Source of the DNA: Allolobophora icterica
Lineage: Eukaryota; Annelida; Clitellata; Crassiclitellata; Lumbricidae
Length of the DNA stretch: 64,000 nt
NCBI GenBank assembly: GCA_963556255.1
Contig: OY744608.1
Location: 14,609,640-14,673,639 of the forward strand
Direction of reading: 5' to 3'
Positions 40,601 to 52,600 of this stretch are shown piece by piece. The notes under the pieces are model-generated. The model was given only the letters and a program-made list of their open reading frames with translations. It did not search any database and was not told the DNA's origin. Made by a program: the position numbers and the translations under genes. Numbering within the stretch: the first letter of the stretch is position 1; the number at the start of each line of letters is the position of its first letter.

Positions 40601-43571
40601 TGTTTATGACAAAGCAAGTAATAAAGACAGCATGGAAGATGAAAAATGCATGATAAAAACATGATAAACATTAGTCAAAATTTGCTAAAATACTCTTCAG
40701 GTCAAATAATTGTTGATCAAGATAAAAGCGCAACACAAAACAAGATTAACGAATGGTCCAACAGTAATTCCAACAGATTACAGTCACTTACTGCGATTTC
40801 ACTTTGAAAAAGCAACCATCAAATGATTACTAACGTACTGTAAAAAATGACCCTACAAGTCTTCTGATCAGAATAGATCAGGTTTACCTTGGCAGTAGAG
40901 TAGGGAGCCAAGCAACGTTGGTATAAGCCGAACAGACCGGCGAGTTTATGCGTGCCAGTTCCGTTATGCCGCCCGATTTTGAAAGTGGACCGATTGGTGA
41001 AACCCTCCACAGTATGAGCTCACTGCAAAAACCTTCGTTGTGTACGTGGCTTGGATGAGAAGATACTCCGGAATTGGGTTCTAGCAGGGAACTCGGATGA
41101 CCAGAAGACTCGGGCTCTTCATCTCCATCATCAAAGACTGGAGCATCAAGATGTGATGTTGTAAGAAGGAGTGGCAAGACTGGATGGCAGGCAGCGCTGT
41201 TGGTGTGGAATCGATGTCCACACGCTCGTGATTCGTGCGTGACGCTGACAACGTTGGAAAAATGTGCATCCTCGGAAAACCCAATCTGCCAGATGTTGAG
41301 CGACCCGTTGGTGTGCTTTGTTACCATGCCGACGTGAGGGTTTGGCCCACCAGAGGTGTTCCAGGGTTTGGCGTTGGCTGAGGAGCGCAGCGACCTCGGC
41401 GGTTTGCTCGTAATGTCGGAAGTTCGAGGGTCAGAGTTGAGCTGTGATGACTTGGTTGTGAGCTGTTCGTAATCACAGTAGAGCCACATGTTTGATTCCA
41501 TTGTCATTGCATCACAATTGGGAAAAGCACCTGGAAGGAGAGAGGAGAAGCTGACCTGTGCCTGTCGGAAAGACCCAGGGTATGGTTCATCCAAATACTC
41601 CACCAACCTATACATCAAACAATCAACATCACACATATATGGCCTTCGTCATAACGATACAAGTGCTCACATCATGTACCGTAATAATTATAATGTGTTA
41701 CAATATTAATCAACATAAAAAATTAAAATAATATTCCCTTTAGACAGAGAATAACAGTAAGTCAGAGTAATAAGTTGTAAGATTCAAACTATATTTCCAT
41801 TTGAAAAGCAGCATAACTTTTTTCAATATAAAATTGCAGGTTTATAGGAGAAACATATTCTTGGGAGTGACGCACTCAAGGTCAATACAAAATCTACACT
41901 GGTTTTACATTGTCCTCAGAAGCATCATACACCTGCAACTTATGTTCTTCTTATAATTTATATAGCACTATTATCTAATGATAAAGCATAAAATCTACTG
42001 CACTAAGAAGCTGTGCACTAAACACGTGTACAACGTCCTTAGACAATGTCAGAAGATGACAGTTTGAACCCGTGTACAGCTTGTGACAAACCAAGTATCA
42101 ATCCACCAGTAAACCACGTGATGCATAAACCATATACTTGCCACACAAGGAAACTGCCATCAACTGGATGTATGCTGAATAGCATGTCACTGCCAAGATG
42201 CCAGTCCTGTATCAGACGCTCTATTCTGCTCTCCCACTGGTCCATTCCATAGGACACCTGCTGACCCTGCAATTAAATTACTTTCAATTAACTTCAGTAA
42301 CAGACATTAATCCCCAATTATGTTTCATTTAACTTATTGCAGACAAATACAATAAATTAAACAGTAATTATATTTCATTTAAACAGAAATAGACATTCAG
42401 CTTTTTCTCCTAGCTTAACTGTTAAATTTCCAAGAAATCATTGCTACCTTTAAAAGATAAATTTAAAAAAATATGTGAAAGGAAACAATTAAAACACTTA
42501 AAAATAAATAAAATTATAATCATAATTGGCTTTTCAGCAATCAGTAAAAATAAGTATAACCTTGTTGCCATCTTGACTGGCAATGGATTCGGAACGGTCA
42601 TAAGCAGAACCCTTGACTGAAGCGGCCGATTTCTCACTATCAATGCTCATGAAGCTTTTCATGGACTGCAAGTTTGGTTTAGTCTTTCTCTGTGCTTCTA
42701 CAGTAAAAAAAACAATCATTAATGGCTTATGTGTTTAGAAATTCTGACTTTACCATCAGTTATTTGAAGAATCAGGCTCAATTTGCACAATGGACATCAC
42801 CTTAATCCAGGTTCAACTATACATGGTCTTACACAATAAATTACAATTTCAATATGCTTCAAAATTAGTCAAGGAAGCTTATACAGACCACCATTTGTGA
42901 AATTTCAAGTTCTCTCAGCACTGTTTATTGATAAACCTTCTTAATGTACATGTTATTTACATGTTCTTAATACCGACATGTTCTTAATGTACGTATAATT
43001 TCCATGTTCTTAATACCCACATGTTCTTAATAACAACGGAAACTCAGCCGCGAGAGACCTTTAACTCAGTTGTTAAAAAATTGTCATCACGTGTGTAATA
43101 AACTATGTTAATGTAGGTTAACAACATGTATGTATGTGCCATATTTTTACAATATACTTCTTAAGTTAACATAGGCAGTGTTTCTGTGATGTCTTAATCT
43201 AGATAACAGATACACCTCAGTACTGACCACTCAAAACCGGCTCTGATCCAATTGGACCAATTCCGTTGCTTGGCTTCATGTTCGCTGGTGAGTTTAGGTC
43301 GCTAGCAAGACCTCCATCTGATCCCGTGTCCCCGGTGTCAGCTCCTGATGTCTTAATCGACATTTCTTCTATGATCTTTTCAGCCTCGAGCGTGGAGTAC
43401 AACTCCTTGTTGTTCAGCCAGTGAATAACGAAATTGGACCCTGAAGACTGACCGTTGCTGAGTGGACTCATCAGTGGAATGTCTGCAACAAGGTTAGAGA
43501 GCAATCATTTCACGTATCTACTCAAGAGTGCAACTACTGCACAGTCTCACTTTGATCATGCCTATTTCATG

Positions 43572-43634
<63 letters not shown>

Positions 43635-46600
43635 GCAGAGGAGATGCAACCATTCCAGAATAACTAGTTTTCTTTTGTCTCCTGACAAATTTTTGTGACG
43701 CCCGAGGGATCATGTTTACCTTGGGGAAAAAAAATAATAATAATACTAATAATAATAATAATCTTCATTTATTATTTCAAACTGACAAGTACGCAGTAAG
43801 ATTACAGTAACAGACAATAACAAGTGTTAACAGGAGTCAAATTTAACTGTATGGCAGCCATGCAAGGTGCCCATCTGTTCTACTGCTCATTTTACAATCA
43901 CCACCCAGGGAATGAAGGCTGAGTCAACCTTTATGGAGCTAGCGGGTATCGAACCCGCGTCCTTCTTATCTTCGTGTCAGTGTGTTACCGTTCAACCATC
44001 TCCCCGCCCCAAGAGTAGTTAAGCAGATTAATATATGCTCAGCTACTCTGGGATTAGCACCTGCTTACCTGTTTTTGATTAATTGTTGCTTACCTGTTGT
44101 GATTAATGACTGCCTAACTGTTTATTGGATTAATGCTTGCTATTGTTTTCTGATTAATAACTGCCTACCTGTTTTTGGATTAATGCTGGCCGCCAGGTGA
44201 AAGTGAAACGCAGGTGCAACATTCGCCTGCATGCCGAACTTATGGACGTCGTGGGTAGTAAGTGACCCAGCGACAGAGGCGCCATCGTTCATCGACTGAC
44301 CTGACACAAGAGATGACCTCTTGCGCTTCATCAACATATGTCTACATCATAACAACAGTGTACAAGAAAATTAGCATCATCATTCATCAAGGTAATCTTC
44401 AAGCTCATCATCAGTTCTTTGTCGAGTGACCCTCCGAGACCTGGACTCCTTTGCCTCTTATGGTGCTATATAAATGCATCTTGATAGCCAGTGAAAAACT
44501 CATTGTAGGTTTAGTTTTAATCAGAGATGTGTCTTTAATGACATAAAAGTTCATCAAGTACAAAACAGTTCATCAGTAAGCAGCAATTCCGAAGTAATTA
44601 CTTGCAATCTGAAACTCAAATGCAGAGATTGTTCTACGCTGTTCAAATGGTCGCAACTTTCAGCGCTCATGAATAGACTGGTGCCTTGCGCATAGATTCA
44701 AAGTCGCTCTTTAGAAATTTGGAGTTCATGATTACGATTACGACATATGCTGTTCATTACTGGCGATCTGAAACTCAAAACAAAGATCATTATAAGCTGT
44801 TCGAACCTGACATGCTGTAGTCGCTGCATGAATCTCTTCTTGTTTCGATGCGACTGGAGCAGCAGAGGACTGTTGAAGGCACCCGTGTCCAGCTGCTGAA
44901 CATCAAGAAGACCATCGTCCGGCAGAACCGTCTCACACCAGACGCGACAGATATTATCCTTGCAAGACGTTAGCAACACATTGGCGATCGTACCTCTGCA
45001 GCACAACAATTAAACTACTCAGCAGCTCACCAGAACATGTAATATAAGTAGGGCACAACGTGCTGGTAAGAGCAAGAGGGTATCAACTATGGCGCAAAGA
45101 AAAGAAGAGAGCGTATTTTAAATACAGAGCAAGAAAGGAAGAAAGCAAGAAAGTAACTAAACATTCAATTAATTGTATTCCAATCTAATCTAATTTAATC
45201 TCTAATCAACTAATTACCTCTACAGCATCGTTATAGGTAAAGAGGTTCATATCATAGGCACAAGCCATCAATCAAAGGTCGTTCAAGTGAAACAATAGCC
45301 AAAATCACAATCTGTTGAAGAAACCTTGTCCAAAGGCCAGAGAATGTCACTATTATTAATTGTTATCTAAAAATTTCTATTTTATTTATTTATTCCGGAT
45401 ATTTCTATAGCGCCTCTCGAAGTCAACTACTACTCTTTTCTTGCATTGGTCCTGCTCTCTGGAATCAACTTCCTCCATTGACACGTGCCTCTTTATTAGC
45501 TGGTGGCCCAAGTGCCTCGTTCCGCTGTCTTAAAACCTCTTTCTATTCACTGGGTCTTTCGCACTGGGAGCGCCTCTGATTAGCGAATACTGTGAGAGGC
45601 GCTTTATAAATGTTTAGATACAATACAATACAATACAATACAATACAATACTCAGAGGCGCTCCCGACTACAGCATTTGATACTGTGCCGGAATTTTCAC
45701 GCCGAAGCGCCACGAGCAATTGTGAGTGAAGGACTTGCCCAAGGTCCGTACGCAGCGGCTAGAGTGGGATTCAAACCTGCAACCCTCCGGTCACAAGGTG
45801 CCGAACTTACCACTGAGCCACCATGCCCCACAATTGTGGGGCGTGGTGCTGGTGTCTAATGCACAAGGCATCAACTGATGGCTCACAAAACTAGGTCAAA
45901 ATCCAGAAGATCAGCCCTCCAAGACAGAGAGGCAACCCATGGTGGATAAGCAATTTGGAAAAGGAAAGTCTAAATTTGAGAACGAAATGACATAAGCGAC
46001 TGAGCAGAATGAACAGTTTCAAATATGTCTCTGATCTAAATGCATCGCAATCAGAAAAAGTTCAAAACACTCATAAGAGCATCAACTCCCAATTTTCGGT
46101 TTTCAGCTCTCAGTCATCCCAATGGGTCAACGATAATTAATAAAATATTCAGTGAGGCACCCTTGTGAGGGTATTTTAATCGGATATGGGATGGGATCTT
46201 TTCTAACTTACTTCTGCATGTACTTGCTCGTTTTTCTCCACGAAAACCCTGTGACTGCACGCGGATGAGCAATGTAAACAAAGCTAAAGGTCAGCTGATC
46301 GCTCTTCGGACTCACACTGTCCGACCGCATCAGAGACATCTGTACTGTAACACAAACAATTACACATGCAATGGCTTGTAATGTAATTAGTCATTACTAT
46401 AAAACACTGTAATTTACTTAATAGGAAAGTAGATTTTAGTCTTGTGAGTACAGCAGGTCGAAAACATCATCATCATCATCATCATCATCGTCGTCGTCAT
46501 CATCATCATCATCATCATCGCACTCTACTTGCTATGGCGCCACTCAACCGGTGCTCAGCAGCGCCTTACATGATATTTAGTAGTGACAGATACAGTTTTA

Positions 46601-49600
46601 CAGGAGTTGAATTTAACTGTACATACAGCAGTCATGAATGGCGCATATCTGTCCTACCGCTCAATTTTACAGTCGCCCTCTATTGAATGCAAGGCTGAGC
46701 CAACCTTATGGGGCTAGCGGGTATCGAACCCACGTCCTTCTGATCTTCGTTCCAGCATGTTACCAATCAGCCATCTCCCGGTCCATAGCCATCAATGACT
46801 CAGGACGGCTGAAGAGTGATATCTAATCAATCAGATCTAAGCTAATCTAATTACTAATCTAATTATTATCATTGTTATTATTATTATTATGCATTTACTA
46901 AGTGGTGCTCCTATCTAACGACCAAGCATCAATCGTTGGTGCTGAGCATTTGTGAGTGAAGCTTTGCTTAAAGTTCCTACAAAGTGACCGTCTCAGAGGA
47001 GGCTCGAACCTGCACTCTGTAAGTTAAGAGGCGAGCGCTCAACCAATCAACTCCTGTGTAACACACGTTAATTACTGTTCTAATTAAATAACTACTATCT
47101 AATTACGTAATTAAATAAATAAGCAAGAGTTGATTTGACGATTGACAAGCTGTAGACATTGCAATACACATGTGCAGCATGTGACCATGTGCAGCATGTC
47201 AAATGTCCAATTACTTTTACAGCATTGATACCAAAACTTTCAAGCAATAAACCAAGTCTGAGAGTCAAAACTCTGCAGGACTGTGATAAATGAAATGTCT
47301 GTACACACACAGTGACCAAGTAGTGAAAATGTGGTTTGAGGACATTTGCAAAACAACAACGTTGCGTAAATATTCGACTTTCCATATCATAACCATGATG
47401 CAGCACACAAAACCACAACGACATCTGTTGCACATGATCCAATGACATAATCTTTACATCAAGACAAATGTTCCGTGAAAACCTCATAAACATTTCCCGG
47501 TGCATTACGTGTCTATGGTGGTTCACGCAGAGCTTTCCAGTCAACCAGAAAATTTTCTCATCAATCAAAGCAAATAAAAAAATGAAAAACGCTATGCATA
47601 TATATCATAGTTACATTCATATTTGCATACACAATATACATGCATGCAGGTGTATTGCGTAAACGTATGTATGCATCCATGTATCTAGATATTAACATAC
47701 AGTGCCTTAATACCTCTCAAACCACTGCACATGCAGGCGTACATGCATATTTTTTAGTAAGAAACAAATTCAGCTAAAAAACTGTTTGTTGCTTTCCACA
47801 GATGTTACTTACAGTAACAACATAAAAATTTAACGATGGCATAGTTCTATATAATTCAAAAACTTACATTTTTGAGTTTCATACCAAATCTTAACCAATC
47901 GATCATTCTGAAAATCATAAGCATTCAAGTTTTAGTCAACCTTTGATACTGAAATGAACCAAGATCTATTCCCTGATTCATCAACACCAACAAACTCAAC
48001 ATAGTATCTATTCAAAGTGAGAAAAATAGTAGATCAGCCTAACTGGGATACAAAGCCCTGCCACAGGCTCATTTATTCCGTAAACTATTTTACGTTTCCT
48101 GGTTGCTTCATTGTATATCTTAGATTAGGGGTGGGCAACATACGGCCCGCGGGCCGGATCCGGCCCCCGGGGACTTTTCAACCGGCCCTTGGCATATCTT
48201 TAATATTAGCATTGTGTCTGGCACTTGAGACCCCTTTATCCGGCCCTACATGAATGTCTGGATCTCTGTACGTAGGCCGACATTAAAACATCTGTTTCTT
48301 ATTTATTAAGAATCCGGCCTCTAGTCTAGTCAACTAGTTCACTACTCATTCATCAATGTAATTACTCTTTGCATGAAACAATACCACAGAGTGGGTAGGT
48401 TAGAAACTTTGGAAGCTACCTTCTCTTAGATTTCATGCCCTGAAAATGGTTGCAATGTTTCCAAGCACCTATATTTGTGAACAGTTCTTCTCAAAGATGA
48501 AACTCACAAAATACAGAAGCAAATGCAGACTAGCAAATGACAATTAATCTTTCCAATGCAATTTGAATTGCCACTTCGAACATTAAAGCAACCATGCTGG
48601 ATAAATTGTGCCGTGAGAAGTGTCACAAAATTCATTAAATATAGCACACCAAACAAGTGGATACATTGTACACTAACAGTTTTATGTATTTTTTAAACTG
48701 AAAAATCTTATTGCATATTTAGTATTTTATTGTAGTGTAGGACTGCAGGTAATTAGGGTAATTATGTTTTCATCATAAAAATTATCTTCATTTAGTTTGA
48801 CGTAAATTTAGCCGTAACGGTTATATCGCAATAGTTAGTTTGAATAAAATTAATATTTTCTTATTTTCTCGGGCAGATGAATCTGCAAAAATTAGCCCGC
48901 GATTGGCATGCGGCCCCTGAGCTGCCCTTAAAATCTTAGAGCGGCCCTCTGTTAAAAGAAGTTGCCCATGCCTGTCTTAGATGAATATAGTCATACAAGT
49001 GGGACTTGTGGGACTGTGAAACACTCAACTTTCTGTTTGTATCTTCGGCTAGCTCAGTCAACAAATACACCACACCTAAAGTTAGATAAAGCCCGCTCAA
49101 ACGCGCTCAACCATCATTCGCTACCGCCGGCTCCTCTACTCCAAAGGCTTTCCACTCCAGGTTAAAGTCCCACCTCATCAAGAATTCATATCCTAATCCA
49201 CCTAATCCTCTGCCTTCCAAGCTTTCTCGTCCTCAACAAAACCCACCTTAGCAGCTCCTCAGCCTCCTCTATCTGGTCTCTCTGGTAACCGGACTCTGAT
49301 ATCCCTGGACACTGACCTCTGGAACCCCCCCCCATACTACATAGCACTTGAGAATGAGCTAGTGCCCTGCACTTATTTTAGAGTGCTGCTTTAGAAATTT
49401 GGAGTTTATGATTAAGAATGCATGAAGGATCTAGGCCACTATAATCAGTGCTTAGGGTTATATTATTGCTACAGAAATAACTAAACATACATAAAAACAC
49501 ACATAAGTAAGTAAGTAAGTAAGTAAGTATATTCTTTATTAAACGCTAGCAAACGCACAGCGCTTTACATACAATTATACACAAAGAGGAAAGAAAAATA

Positions 49601-52600
49601 TAACAGTAATAATGACGTTAAATTATAAATGAAAATAATAACAACAGAGCCTAGCTGTATAGCATTCTACCCAGGAAACCACGTCGGGTAAGGGAGTCAA
49701 ATCTAGGGAGAACCAGATTATGAGAACGTGGGCGCAAATCATACCCGGTCTTATGAACAGGAGGTAGAAGGTCGTGGAGGAGGTGACTAGGGTTTTTGAG
49801 AATGTTCTTAAAGAGATCACGATCAGCTTTTTTGCAAAGTTCATCAAAAGTAGGAAAAGAAGGAGGGAGGTAGCCGAGATGAACCAACTTACGGATAATT
49901 GCGCCCAAATGATCAAGTTCCTGCTTATTAGCAAAGCCTAACCATACCTGGGAACAGTACAGCATACGGTTGACAGTGGTAGCCCGTATTACATCATGAA
50001 GCCTGGGGCCCGAGAGCCCATGAGAAACTAATATACGATGAGCGTAAAGGGATTGTTTAGCCTTTATGCTTAGTTTTTGGATATAGGGAGAGAATCCAAA
50101 CTTATCGGTTATTTCAATTCCTAATATTTTTATTGAAGAGACCCTTGGGATTCCGCATATAGGTGGTGGATTGGATTTAAGGATCGTCTTGGGCTTGGTG
50201 AAGATAATGTCGCTGGATTTAGAATGGTTGAGATGAAGATTGCATCTCTGGGCCCAGGCATTTATGTGATCAAGTTCTGCAACAGTGGTGGAGATATTAG
50301 AAGCTAGTATGAGAAGATAGCAGTCGTCTGCATATTTGAAGATGCGATTAAAGTGGTAGAGAGGTTTTAAACCTGACATGGCTACAACAAAATTGGTAGG
50401 ACCCATGCCGGAGCCCTGTATGATACTTGCATTAATTCTGGCCAGGGTCGATGTGATACCATGGAACTTAGTGCAATGGCTGCGGTTACTGAGGAGGGAA
50501 AGGATCCAATTATGAATATTGATGGGGATGGGTAAGAGGGCCAGTTGGTCGGCCAGGAAAGAGTGTCTGACAGTATCAAAAGCCTTAGAAAAAACATGCC
50601 CACATCTATATCATATAAACAATATTACCCTTCAAAGTGCCCTGACAACAAATGCACCCTGACACACAAGCCCTGACAAATTATCTCGACAAATGTGTCA
50701 TAAATTTCCCGAAATAAACACGCCAGAAACACCCGCTTGTTTACTTAAGAGAATATTATGAAGTATGAAGTATTATGGTTAGTTTAACAATTCTAGTACA
50801 TGCCATCAAAATTGGTTTGTCAATACAGAAACATCACTAAACATTTGTTGAGTTTAGACCAACAATGGCACCACAGAATGTCATGGTTTAATGTGAAAAT
50901 GCAAGTCACAATGATATGACTTGAATTATTCTGAATGAATGAATTATTACTGGTTGCTTTTATCACTTTGGACAATGTCTGTGACTTAATGTCCACATGA
51001 ATGGTCTAATGGTCTAATCACCATCTACAAAGTACGACCAAATTGTAAGGTCAGTTGTTGAACTCTTGCTTGCAAGGTCTTTGATGAACTCAGTCAAAAC
51101 TGCACACCTGCCTTTAGGGTCTACTTACAATGACTTCTGGGATGACACAATCATCCTCTGTAGCCATAGGAAGTCGTTAAACATTAGAATACTACCTCTA
51201 CAATCCGTGGCTAAAGACGTAATATCCAACTATTCACCACATGGCTGTGGAACGTGTCTAATCAAATCCAGAAGAATCTTCCAAGAACAAATAATTCTCT
51301 TGAATGGTGGCACTGTACTACATTCCAACAAACTGTAGACTATTATCACCCAATGAGATTATAAACTGATCAATGGAACGTTCATGCTCTGAATTGAACT
51401 TTGGCAAAAAAAGATTGCAGCATCACTTGGCAGAGGAGGTAAGCCTGTTACCCAGAATAGATATCTACAGTTAAATCGTCGAATGCAGGCTGTAACACAG
51501 AAGTATGGCACAGTTCAATTCCTGGACTATTTTCGAGGATTTCTCACAATTTGTAATTGACTGTGATGGGTTAATATTATATAAATAGTTGCACAAACAT
51601 CCTTACACATATTTATGCCAGTATTGTAATATTACTTTTATCATCATTGTAACAATATTGTCACATCATCTTCCTAATCCACGTAATCATACTCATGATC
51701 ATCATCAACTTCATAATACCAAAACATAAGAAAGGCTATAAAACGCACTGCATGAAAATGTTCAATACAGCGTCACATGACAGATTGGAGACAAACCTTT
51801 GGTTCACCATCAGTAAACATACAGGAGCAGCAGAAGTAAGAGAACTGAGCTGGAATCAGTCAGGTCAGAGCAGAACATAAATGTACTGGTACAATGGTAA
51901 ATATCATGCTACATGCTACAAGAGTGACCCTCCATATTTTTTCTTGAATTTGTGCTATATGATTTTCTAATTGTAATTACAAGACCATCCGGAAAATGGC
52001 TGCACAGACCTCTCCAACTGTCGCAAAAAGCAAACTGTCGGAAGAGAATTTGGCAGTGGTGACTGGATTCGATGGACGACAATGCCAGATGCAGTTCCAG
52101 GTCGTCTGTTCCAGGTGATCCTTGTCTTCAATGAAGAACTCCACGTCCCTGTTGTCATCTCTTCCTGCCTCTGGCTCCTGCATTTGCCACAGCTGCAGCA
52201 GCAGCCCAGAGGTCAGCAGTCGAGTTCCTGGATCAGAAATATCAAAACAAAGCATTTAAAACCATCATATAAAATAGAAGTGGTACAAAGATGTAACAAT
52301 ATTGCACAACATCAAATTACTTTGACTTTCATTCAAAACATTTTAAATCGTGTATCATGAACCATTACTGTGAATCATTAGCCCAACTATTTTGTATTTC
52401 AGGTAATTGCAGATAATACATTATGAGTCAAAATTGAGCATTATGAGTTCAGCTTTTCAAACACTCCAACTTTTATGCAATACTGTTAGAACCTTAACTT
52501 TATCACTTCTACTGGTTAACAAATTAAAATTTTCTTTCAGAAGGTTATTTCACAGTCTGAGTATCTCTGGCATGTTCTCAGCATTTTATCTTCATCAGTT

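Noticed and set aside
43455..43667. Poly-Asn frame
   Set aside because: (AAT)n microsatellite.
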